Below, one piece after another: positions 34,800 to 42,364 of a stretch of DNA of 64,000 bases. The notes under the pieces are model-generated. The model was not told the DNA's origin, did not search any database, and saw only the letters and a list, made by a program, of their open reading frames with translations. Numbering within the stretch: position 1 is the first letter of the stretch; each line of letters begins with the position of its first letter. The translations under genes were made by a program, and so were the position numbers. Location: contig JAHBZT010000001.1 in NCBI GenBank assembly GCA_019635315.1, positions 1-64,000 of the forward strand. The letters run 5' to 3'. The stretch comes from Rubrivivax sp. Its GTDB lineage: Bacteria; Pseudomonadota; Gammaproteobacteria; Burkholderiales; Burkholderiaceae_C.

Positions 34800-37396
34800 T
34801 TGCCGCCCCCGAGTTCGAGTACCAGCCGGCCGCGCTCGCGGAAGTTCGGGTCGTTCGCGAGCTGCGCCACCTCCAGCCGGCCGATCGGGATCACGCCGTC
34901 GGCCAGCGAATTCGGCTGCGCGTTGAACAGCCGCCGGAAGACGCGCGGCTGCACAGCCTCCACACCCGGCACCGCCTGCGCCGCGGCGACGATGGGGCTC
35001 AGGTGCACCGCCTCGCCGAAGCTGAAGCGGTCGGGGTGGAACAGCCCCGGCTCGCCGTCGGGCCGCAGGCCCGAGGACAGCACCTCGCGCAGCGCCTTCA
35101 GCACCGGTGCGCGGAAGTGGTCGGGCGCGACGCAGACATGCAGCGCCACGTCCAGCGCGACGAAGCGTGGCGCATCGACCGCAAGGTCGTAGCCGGCCAT
35201 GCGGAAACGCTCCAGGTGGCGGCGCAGCCGGCGCACGAAGGGCGCGTCGACCGGCGCGCCGCCCGTGCGGTCGGCGGTCACGAAGACGGTGTGCCAGCTG
35301 CCGGTCCAGCGGAAGCTGGCCGCGGCGCGCTGCACCTCGGTGCGGCGTTCGGCCGCCGCCGCATAGTCGGCCGCGGTGACCGCGCGTTGCTGCGTGCGGA
35401 AGGCCTGCGGCGCGTCGCGGCGCGCGGCGTCCACGTCCTCGGCATCCTGGCCGCCGAAGGCCGGCAGCGGATTGGCCAGCGTCACGAAGGCGCCGGTGTC
35501 GGTGGACACGACATGCGCGATCGCCAGCGCGCCGACATTGCCGGCGCTGCCGTTGCCGACGCGGTAGCGCGCGCTGAAGGTGGTGCCGGCATCGGGCCGC
35601 AGGCCGTGGCGGTCGTCGCCGAAGCGCAGGTGGGCGCGCCGCTGGTCGTCGGTCTCGACGACGAAGTGCGTGTCGTCGGCACCGCTGGCCAGCAGGTCGG
35701 CGCGTGCGGTCCAGTCGCGCTGGTCGCTGCCGAGCTGCGAGTGCAGCGTGATGTCGGGCCGCGCCTCGGCGGCGGCCAGCGTCGTGAAGCGTGCGGCCGG
35801 GTGCCAGGCTTCGGCGGCGTCCTCGTCGCCGACCGGTGGTGGCGCCGCGAGCCGCTCGGCCAGGCCATGCCCATGCGTCAGCGGCGCCTGCTTCAGCACC
35901 GGCGCGAAGCGCACCGGCACCGGCTGCGGCGCCGGCGGCGTGCAGCTCGCCACGCCGCCTGGCGGCGGCGCGCGCCACAGCGTGGGCGCCGGCACCTCGC
36001 CCAGCGACTCGGCGTCGACCGTCGCGCCCTGGTCGGCCAGCACCAGGTTGCCCCAGGCTTCGCTGACCGCCTCGCCGGGCAGTGCACGTGCGCTCAGGCA
36101 CAGCGGGAAGGGCAGCGAATCGGCGGCGTCCCATGTGATCTCGGTGACGGGGAGCGGCGCATCGACCGGCGGGTCGTCGAAGAGCTGGCCCGAGGGGTCC
36201 TGCGACAGCAGCACGCTCGTCAGGCGCACGACATGGCGGTGCGTGCGGTCGGCGTCGCCGGCGAGGCCGGTGGTCGGGCTCACGCGCTCGACGAAGGCCA
36301 GCGCCATGCCGGGTGCCAGCCGCGGATGCACGCCGCGCAGCGTCGCGCGCACGGTGCCGCGCGGCAGGCAGCAGGCCTCGTCGCCCCAGGTGTGGAAGTC
36401 GAAGCGGTTGAGGTCGGCGTGCAGCGTCTCGTCGCGCACGGTCTCGAAGACCAGCGCACCGGCGTCCAGCGCCTCGCGCAGCTCGCGGCTGCCGGGGCGC
36501 AGCGCGGTGGGCAGTTCGCCGCTGCGCGTGAGCAGCGGCGTGTGCGCGGGCAGCACCACGTCGTTGCCGGCGACCTCGCAGTGCACCCAGGCGCGGGCGT
36601 TGCAGCCCTCGTGCAGGTGGTGGTCGACCAGCCGCGCATGGCGGCGCACCGAGATGCGCCGGCGCGCGGTGTGCAGGTAGGCCTCGGTCCCTATCGCGTC
36701 CTGGCGGTAGGCCAGGTTGTCGGCGGCATAGGCCAGCAGCTCGACCAGCGTGACACCCAGGTCGGCGGCCGAACGCTCGCGCCAGCCCGGCGCCAGCAGC
36801 GCCATGCGGTCCAGCATCAGCCGGCGCAGGCCTTCGTAGTCGCGCGCCAGGTAGTCGATGTCGGGCGCGTCCACGGCCGGCACCGGGCAGGGCGCCGGCG
36901 TGGCGCAGTCGTAGGGTGTGGGGCACTCGACCTTGAAGCCGAAGGCGATGCGCGCCAGCCGCGGGTCGAAGCCGGGCGGCGGCGCCTCGCTGCCGGAAGC
37001 CGCGACCAGCCGCAGCTCGTAGCGCGAATGGTCGCCGGCCACCGCCGTGCGCACGACCAGCGTGCGCTGCGGTTCGTCGATGCCGTCGACCAGCGCAGGC
37101 GGCTCGCCCGGCGGCAGCGCACCGGCCAGTGCGACCCACTCGACGGCGATGGCGCGGATGCGCTCGCCGCCCTCGATGCGCAGGTTCGCCGTCGTCAGCA
37201 GCAGGTTGCCGCCGCCGTCGACCAGCGACGCGTCGCGGCGCAGCAGGCGCACGAACAGCGTGCGCTGGCGCAGCACCAGCAGCGGCTCGGCGCGGTCGCG
37301 CACCTCGAGGAATTCGATCGCATTGGCGCTGCCGGCGGCGCGCAGCACCTCCAGCCGGCGCAGGTCGCAGCAATGCTGGCGCGGGTCGGCGCTCAC
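34796..37396 (-). CDS. Putative baseplate assembly protein, J-like (first copy)
   Basis: An 866-residue protein. The conserved baseplate segment reads APDIDYLARDYEGLRRLMLD, GVTLVELLAYAADNLAYRQD and AYLHTARRRISVRRHARLVD. The C-terminal part contains QQRAVTAADYAAAAERRTEV and the family tail SLADGVIPIGRLEVAQL. With the second J protein it is the pair normally called Afp11/Afp12-like. The GTG start (MSADPRQHCCDLRRLEVL) overlaps the TGA of gp25 (GTGA), and the stop overlaps the next ATG (ATGA). The long in-frame stretch upstream of the GTG is not coding. Confidence 0.87.
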   Translation of the reverse strand: MSADPRQHCCDLRRLEVLRAAGSANAIEFLEVRDRAEPLLVLRQRTLFVRLLRRDASLVDGGGNLLLTTANLRIEGGERIRAIAVEWVALAGALPPGEPPALVDGIDEPQRTLVVRTAVAGDHSRYELRLVAASGSEAPPPGFDPRLARIAFGFKVECPTPYDCATPAPCPVPAVDAPDIDYLARDYEGLRRLMLDRMALLAPGWRERSAADLGVTLVELLAYAADNLAYRQDAIGTEAYLHTARRRISVRRHARLVDHHLHEGCNARAWVHCEVAGNDVVLPAHTPLLTRSGELPTALRPGSRELREALDAGALVFETVRDETLHADLNRFDFHTWGDEACCLPRGTVRATLRGVHPRLAPGMALAFVERVSPTTGLAGDADRTHRHVVRLTSVLLSQDPSGQLFDDPPVDAPLPVTEITWDAADSLPFPLCLSARALPGEAVSEAWGNLVLADQGATVDAESLGEVPAPTLWRAPPPGGVASCTPPAPQPVPVRFAPVLKQAPLTHGHGLAERLAAPPPVGDEDAAEAWHPAARFTTLAAAEARPDITLHSQLGSDQRDWTARADLLASGADDTHFVVETDDQRRAHLRFGDDRHGLRPDAGTTFSARYRVGNGSAGNVGALAIAHVVSTDTGAFVTLANPLPAFGGQDAEDVDAARRDAPQAFRTQQRAVTAADYAAAAERRTEVQRAAASFRWTGSWHTVFVTADRTGGAPVDAPFVRRLRRHLERFRMAGYDLAVDAPRFVALDVALHVCVAPDHFRAPVLKALREVLSSGLRPDGEPGLFHPDRFSFGEAVHLSPIVAAAQAVPGVEAVQPRVFRRLFNAQPNSLADGVIPIGRLEVAQLANDPNFRERGRLVLELGGGK

Positions 37397-37761
37397 GAGC
37401 TGCCTCCGGGCAAGGGCAGGCGCAGCTGCTGTGGCGAGCCGTCGTCGCGCAGCGCGTAGTCGACCTGCACGACCAGCGCCGCATCGACCGCTTCCACGCT
37501 GACCGCCTGCAGCGCGATCAGGTGCGACAGGTGCTGCTGCAGCGCCGCCTGCGCCAGCACCTGCACGGTGGCGGCCAACTGCACGCTGTTGGGCTCGAAC
37601 ACCAGGGCCAGCAGGCCGCTGCCGAAGTCCGGACGCATCACGCGTTCGCCCGGCGCGGTGAACAGCACCTGCTCGATGAGGTCGCGCACATGGTCGGCAT
37701 GACCCGTCGTGCCGGTGCGGCCGGTGGCATCGATGGCATAGGGAAAGTCGAGCGTGGGCAT
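37393..37761 (-). CDS. GPW/gp25 family baseplate protein
   Basis: A 122-residue T4 gp25-like wedge protein. DHVRDLIEQVLFTAPGERVM followed by RPDFGSGLLALVFEPNS is the family signature. gp25 starts sheath polymerisation on the baseplate and contacts the J proteins encoded next. GAGGGAG stands about ten bases before the ATG. The gene follows PAAR by 12 bases and overlaps the first J gene by four. Confidence 0.92.
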   Translation of the reverse strand: MPTLDFPYAIDATGRTGTTGHADHVRDLIEQVLFTAPGERVMRPDFGSGLLALVFEPNSVQLAATVQVLAQAALQQHLSHLIALQAVSVEAVDAALVVQVDYALRDDGSPQQLRLPLPGGSS

Positions 37762-37773
37762 GGGTCGGCTCCC

Positions 37774-38091
37774 TCAGGTCGCGAGCACCCGCGTCTGCGC
37801 CGCCACCGGCAGCAGCGGCTGGCCCGACGGGGCGCACAGCGCCTGGCCGGTGAAGGTGAGCAGCGGCGCGCCGCCGGCCATCACGCGCAGCGCACCGACC
37901 AGCCACTGCGCCGTCACGCAGGGCGGCGTGGTGGTGCCGGTCAGCGCGCAGCCGGCGACGACATAGGGCGAGGTCAGCGTGACCACCGGTTGCCCCGAGA
38001 CCAGCACGCGCGGAAACGGCGTCGTCGGCGTGGCCGTGCCGGCATGCAGACACAGCACGCTGGCGCCGAGGTGCAGGACGGGAGCGGGCAT
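37774..38091 (-). CDS. PAAR-like spike tip protein
   Basis: A 105-residue protein beginning MPAPVLHLGASVLCLHAGTA. It shows repeated short Gly/Pro/Thr-rich strands, including PRVLVSGQPVVTLTSPYVVAGCAL and PLLTFTGQALCAPSG, the pattern of PAAR-like (DUF4280-type) sheets that cap the VgrG/gpV spike. Two cysteines and a histidine near the N-terminus could bind metal. It is the first gene after the second long repeat, 756 bases from the spike gene it should cap. Confidence 0.75.
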   Translation of the reverse strand: MPAPVLHLGASVLCLHAGTATPTTPFPRVLVSGQPVVTLTSPYVVAGCALTGTTTPPCVTAQWLVGALRVMAGGAPLLTFTGQALCAPSGQPLLPVAAQTRVLAT

Positions 38092-38233
38092 CAGTGGCTC
38101 CGACGGGCACGCATGACGCCGACGGGATGCCGACGCCGCATGCGACATTCGGAACGGCCTGAAACGGAGGACGGTGGCTCGCGACGTGTCGCGGACACAC
38201 GGCCTGCCTGCGATGGCCATGCATGCATCGGCT

Positions 38234-38768
38234 TGCGCATCGCGCCAGGCGGTACCCGCTGCCGGCTCAGGGTTCCGCGGTCGCCGCCTGCGGCGGCGAC
38301 TGCCCTGCGCTGCTCGCTCCGGGGTCGCGCCGCCCAACTCACTTCGCTCGCTGCGCTCGCTTCGTTCGGACACCGGCGGCGAGTCAGTTGTCGAGGCGCG
38401 CACTGCGTGCGCGCCGACCCCGAAGCTGCGCTGCTCGGCGCTCCACACATCGCCGGCAGCGGGTACCGCCTGGCGCGAAGTCCACCGGCGTTGGTACGCG
38501 ATCCCTCCGCACGCCACCGCCGTGTCGCGAAGCCGCGTGGGGGCAGCCCGCAGCGCCCATGGGAGGCGCCGAGAAGCGCAGGACGCTTGGCCGCGCGCGC
38601 AGCGCGCCTCCAAGACTGACTCGCCGCCGATGTCCGAACGCAGCGAACGAAGTGAGCGAAGTGAGTTGGCGGCGGGCCAAGCGTTCGAGCATCGCAGGGC
38701 GGTCGGCGCGCAGCGCCGACCGCCGGACTCTGGGCGCTGCGGGCTGCCCCCGCGCGGCTTCGCTGCGC
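38234..38768. repeat. 535-bp direct repeat, copy 2
   Basis: Same-orientation copy of 26163-26697. The perfect 25-base inverted arms are at 38242-38266 and 38452-38476. It sits between the spike gene (stop at 38848) and the PAAR gene (start at 38091), inside an otherwise tight operon. The remaining parts of this 756-base gap show no gene. Transcription must pass through this structured DNA or restart after it. Confidence 0.9.
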
Positions 38769-38847
38769 CAATGCAGGCACGCGGGACCACCGCAAGACAG
38801 TGATCCACATTGCGCCAGGACCCGAACGACGTGAAGCGACGCTCATC

Positions 38848-39357
38848 TCATATCACCGTCAAGGCGCCGAGGTTGACGTCCACCGTGGGCCCGGTCATGT
38901 TGATGATCGCGCCCTTGCCGTTGGAGATGACGATGCCGACGTCGCTGACCGAGATCATTGCGCCGGTCGTCGTCTGGATCAGGATGCCGCCGGTGGGCCC
39001 CGGCACGTCGCTGATCGTGAGGCCGTTCTTCAGCGTCGTCTGGATCGTGATGCCGGGCACCGCCGGCGGCACCGCGCGCGCCAGCACGGGCACTTCGGCC
39101 GCCGTGCCCCAGTAGCCGCCGACCCAGATCGGGTAGTCGGGGTCGCCGCGCTCGTATTCGATCCATACGCCGGAGCCCGGCGGCGGCACCGTATAGATGC
39201 CGGTGTTGATGCCGGCCCAGGGCAGGCAGGGCATGGCCCAGGACGAGGGGATCGGCGAGACGTCCGGCACGATGGCCTGGATGCGGCCGATCTGCATCGG
39301 GTCGACGTTGTTGACGACGACGCCGCGGTACTTGCCGAAGAAGGGACCGGTGCTCAT
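38848..39357 (-). CDS. Phage baseplate assembly protein V-like spike
   Basis: A 169-residue gpV/gp5-type protein. The OB-fold N-terminus (YRGVVVNNVDPMQIGRIQAI, then MPCLPWAGINTGIYTVPPPG and GVWIEYERGDPDYPIWVGGY) is followed by a beta-prism-like tail with short repeating strands (GITIQTTLKNGLTISDVPG, GAMISVSDVGIVISNG). It would be the central spike (Afp8-like) joining hub and PAAR tip. It lies 12 bases after the gpD-like gene and before repeat copy 2. Confidence 0.88.
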   Translation of the reverse strand: MSTGPFFGKYRGVVVNNVDPMQIGRIQAIVPDVSPIPSSWAMPCLPWAGINTGIYTVPPPGSGVWIEYERGDPDYPIWVGGYWGTAAEVPVLARAVPPAVPGITIQTTLKNGLTISDVPGPTGGILIQTTTGAMISVSDVGIVISNGKGAIINMTGPTVDVNLGALTVI

Positions 39358-39369
39358 GGCGTCAGACCC

Positions 39370-40500
39370 TCACACCGGCACCCGCGGCACGGTCGAGACC
39401 AGGCCGTTGCGCGCCAGCTCGAAGCTCTGCTTGTAGCTGCCGCGCTCGATCTCGTGCGTCACGCTCTTCACGTAGTACAGCCCGTCGAAGGGCAGCCCGG
39501 CGCCGCGCACGCCCACCAGCCGGCGCGAACGCAGCACGCGGCCGTAGCGCGTCACGTCCAGCCGCCCGCTGCCGAAGACCGAGTCGCTGTGCTTCGCGGC
39601 GAAGGCCAGGCCCTTGAGCAGCGCGTCGCCGACGGACATCTGCGCCGTGTCCGAGAGCTGCTCGATCTTCGGCGGCAGCGGCGGCAGCGCACCCAGCGGC
39701 GGGTTTAGTGGCGTCACGTCGGGAATCGGCACCGGGATCGGCGCCTTGCTCGCGCTCTCCTGGAAGAAGACGATGGGCAAACGTTTGCGTTCGCGGTCGA
39801 AGCGGAAGCCGAGCTGCTCGACATTGGTCGACGCGTCCATGTTGGTCGTCAGCGCCGGCTGCGGTTCGCCGACGCGGATCTCCGGGCCCCAGTAGGCCTT
39901 GGACGTGCCCGGCGCCGGGCCGGGCTCCAGGTAGAAGACGTAGCCGACGTCGCGCGCCAGCTGCGCGACGTACTCGTAGTCGTTGCCGCGCTGCACCGGG
40001 ATGCGCTGGATGGGCAGCGGAGGCACGTCGGCGAGGCTGGGGATCACCATCGGGATCACGCCCAGCGCCGCATACTTGGCCAGCACCAGCAGCACGCGCG
40101 CGCTGGTCGGCATGGCCGGGAAGGGCAGGCCGGGGATCTCGATCACGGCCATCAGCGCCGACAGGTCCTTGCCGCGCACCAGCACCTGGCCGACACCCCC
40201 TTCGCCGGGCAGCATCTCGACATGGGTGGCGATGCCGTCGATCAGCGGTTCGCTGCGGCCGTTGATCGTGACCGCAAGCGCCACGCGCATCAGCGGCACG
40301 CCACCGCCCCCGCCGCTGACCAGGAACAGCGTGCGCAGCGGCGACCGCTGCGGCAAGTCGAAAGTCAGGTCGAAGCCGCCCTGCGCCTCGCCGGAACCCA
40401 TCTCGACCTTCACGCGCGTCAGCGCGCGCACCAGCTCGGCCGGCGCCGGCAGCGGCACGGGGCCGACGTGCAGGGCGAGCTGGATGCCGCTGTTCGCCAT
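39370..40500 (-). CDS. Phage late control D (gpD)-like hub protein
   Basis: A 376-residue hub protein beginning MANSGIQLALHVGPVPLPAP. The gpD-type first domain (VKVEMGSGEAQGGFDLTFDL, QVLVRGKDLSALM) and the ending GLYYVKSVTHEIERGSYKQS are typical of phage late-control/VgrG hub folds. It links tube and spike. A Pro-rich linker occupies residues about 250-285. The gene follows the gpX-like gene by eight bases and precedes the spike gene by 12. Confidence 0.87.
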   Translation of the reverse strand: MANSGIQLALHVGPVPLPAPAELVRALTRVKVEMGSGEAQGGFDLTFDLPQRSPLRTLFLVSGGGGGVPLMRVALAVTINGRSEPLIDGIATHVEMLPGEGGVGQVLVRGKDLSALMAVIEIPGLPFPAMPTSARVLLVLAKYAALGVIPMVIPSLADVPPLPIQRIPVQRGNDYEYVAQLARDVGYVFYLEPGPAPGTSKAYWGPEIRVGEPQPALTTNMDASTNVEQLGFRFDRERKRLPIVFFQESASKAPIPVPIPDVTPLNPPLGALPPLPPKIEQLSDTAQMSVGDALLKGLAFAAKHSDSVFGSGRLDVTRYGRVLRSRRLVGVRGAGLPFDGLYYVKSVTHEIERGSYKQSFELARNGLVSTVPRVPV

Positions 40501-40508
40501 CGTGGTCC

Positions 40509-40859
40509 TCAGGCGCCGGGCGCCACCGGCAGCAGCAGGCGCCGCCCTGCGGTGTCGGTCAGCTCGAAGGGGTCGATGACCGCATTGCCGTCGGCGATGC
40601 GCCAGTACAGCAGCGGCTGGCCGTAGTGCTGGTGGGCCAGCAGGTCGGGCCGCTCGCCGCCGCCGACCATCGCCGCGGCGGCGATCGGGATGTCCCGCTG
40701 CGCCGGCACGAAGCGCCGCCGCACACAGGCCTGCGGCGTGCCGTCGGCGCGCGTGAAGGTGGCCAGCGGCACGCCGCGATAGCGGCTCGCCTCCGAGAAA
40801 GGCGACGACGGGATCGCGCCGGCGTCGATCAGCATCTGCACGGGGTCGATCGCGGCCAT
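40509..40859 (-). CDS. Tail protein X / LysM-like baseplate protein
   Basis: A 116-residue protein beginning MAAIDPVQMLIDAGAIPSSP. The C-terminal part ERPDLLAHQHYGQPLLYWRI, then ADGNAVIDPFELTDTAGRRL, has the LysM/gpX pattern (DxLA..YG.P.LYW.IAD.N....P.EL). In eCIS, LysM-type proteins sit at the junction of tube and hub. It lies between the CIS tube protein and the hub gene with eight- to nine-base gaps. Confidence 0.82.
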   Translation of the reverse strand: MAAIDPVQMLIDAGAIPSSPFSEASRYRGVPLATFTRADGTPQACVRRRFVPAQRDIPIAAAAMVGGGERPDLLAHQHYGQPLLYWRIADGNAVIDPFELTDTAGRRLLLPVAPGA

Positions 40860-40868
40860 GACGGTCCT

Positions 40869-41528
40869 TCAGGGCAGCGAGCCCAGCCCCAGCGTGGCCA
40901 GCGTCGCGCTGCCGGCCTTGGCCGCCAGCGACTCGCGGCCGCGCAGGTGTTCGAGGAAGATGCGCGCGCCGGCATGCGCGAAGCCGAGGTCGTCGGTGCC
41001 CAGCACGCGCAGGCCCAGCGACACGCGCGCGCGCAGCGGGTTCAGCGCGGGGTCGAAGGCTTCCTCGGTCACCGACAACTCGGTGACGCGCACCGCCACC
41101 ACGCGCTGCGGCCCCCAGACGAACAGCACCAGCGGCGCTTCCGGCGGCACGATCTCCAGCACGCCGGAGGACGCCAGCGCATCGTGCGCGACCAGCTCGT
41201 CGACCGACGGGTGCACCAGCGCTTCCAGCACCGCGAGCTGCGGCGCGATGCCGAAGGCCACCGCGGCCGGATGCTGGTCGGGAAACTGCAGCTGGTCGGT
41301 GGCGTCGATCTCGGCTTCCAGCTTGATCGTCTCGACCGCCGGGCCCTTCAGCCGGAAGGGCTGCGCACGCTCGCCGCCACCGTCGCCGCCCACGCCCTGC
41401 ACCTGGTAGCTGCGCGTCAGCGTGTCGGGGTTGTATTGCAGCGCGACCTGGCGCTTCACGGCGCCGCCGCCCGGGGCCAGCACGACGAGGCCGCCCTTGA
41501 CCAGCCGCGGCGACGAGCTCAGGCCCAT
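40869..41528 (-). CDS. CIS tube/LysM-type baseplate protein (Afp7-like)
   Basis: A 219-residue protein whose start, MGLSSSPRLVKGGLVVLAPG, leads into QVALQYNPDTLTRSYQVQGV. That is the signature of the contractile-injection tube-protein N-terminal domain, followed by DALASSGVLEIVPPEAPLVL and TELSVTEEAFDPALNPLRAR. It probably forms the ring between the inner tube and the hub. The ATG shares one base with the stop of the preceding metallopeptidase-like gene (TGATG). Confidence 0.87.
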   Translation of the reverse strand: MGLSSSPRLVKGGLVVLAPGGGAVKRQVALQYNPDTLTRSYQVQGVGGDGGGERAQPFRLKGPAVETIKLEAEIDATDQLQFPDQHPAAVAFGIAPQLAVLEALVHPSVDELVAHDALASSGVLEIVPPEAPLVLFVWGPQRVVAVRVTELSVTEEAFDPALNPLRARVSLGLRVLGTDDLGFAHAGARIFLEHLRGRESLAAKAGSATLATLGLGSLP

Positions 41529-42364
41529 CAGTCTTCCCCGTCCTTGCCGGCGTCGCCGGACTCGTCCTGCGGCGGTGCCGCGAAGGGGTCGCAGCCGGCG
41601 ACGTGGTAGTCGTGCGTTGCGCCGACGGCCTTGAAGTCGACCACCGCGCCGCTGGCGTCCTTGACCCACTGCAGCTGGCCCTCGGCGGCGTCCAGCTGCT
41701 CCTGCGCCGCCGGCTCGAGCTCGCAGGTCGCGTGCTTCAGGATCTTCTCGGCCTCGGCCACCGGCTTGCCGAGTGCGTCGCACACGGCCTGCTGCATCAC
41801 GCTGCGGCTGAGGTCGCGGTGGCGTTCCTCGTGGGCCTTGATGAAGGCCTCGACGCGCTTTATCAGCTGCTTCTCGCTCTCGCTCGGCCGTCCGCCGGCC
41901 CAGCGCGGGCGGATGATGCTGCTCTCCAGCGTCAGCCCGACCTGCTTCATGCGTCCGCCTTCGACCGTGGGCTTGATCGTCACCGAGACGTGGGTGTGAC
42001 CGCCGGCACCGAGCACGGCGTCGACGCCGGCGGCGAACTCCAGCGCCGTATCGGCGCGGATGTCGGTCGGCACCGGCGACACCGGCACCCAGGTCAGCTT
42101 CTCGGCGCAGTCGGCCGCCTTCGGCGCGGCCTTCTTCTCCGCAGGCATCGCGTCCCCGCCCTGAAGGCCGACGACGGCGTCGGCCGGATCGCCGATCTCG
42201 AGCCGGCGCGACAGCGGCACGCTGGCGAAGTCGGCGCCGGGGGTCGCTTCGCCGGCGCGCCTGACGGTTCGGCGCTGCACGGCCGCTTCGCGCGCTGGCG
42301 GGCCGCGCACCGGCGCCGGCTCGGCGAGGGTGCCCGGCAGGCGGCCGTGCAGGCTTCTATTCAC
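41528..42364 (-). CDS. DUF922-like HExxH protein, putative eCIS cargo
   Basis: A 278-residue protein with a disordered, Arg/Pro/Ala-rich N-terminus of about 85 residues (including AVQRRTVRRA and LSRRLEIGDPADAV) and a folded C-terminal part. VSVTIKPTVEGGRMKQVGLT and SEKQLIKRVEAFIKAHEERH end in the zincin motif HEERH (178-182), as in the DUF922 peptidase-like family. Two cysteines follow. A metallopeptidase role is inferred from the motif. The GTG start lies eight bases inside the 3' end of the DUF4157 gene, so the two are translationally coupled. Confidence 0.72.
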   Translation of the reverse strand: MNRSLHGRLPGTLAEPAPVRGPPAREAAVQRRTVRRAGEATPGADFASVPLSRRLEIGDPADAVVGLQGGDAMPAEKKAAPKAADCAEKLTWVPVSPVPTDIRADTALEFAAGVDAVLGAGGHTHVSVTIKPTVEGGRMKQVGLTLESSIIRPRWAGGRPSESEKQLIKRVEAFIKAHEERHRDLSRSVMQQAVCDALGKPVAEAEKILKHATCELEPAAQEQLDAAEGQLQWVKDASGAVVDFKAVGATHDYHVAGCDPFAAPPQDESGDAGKDGED

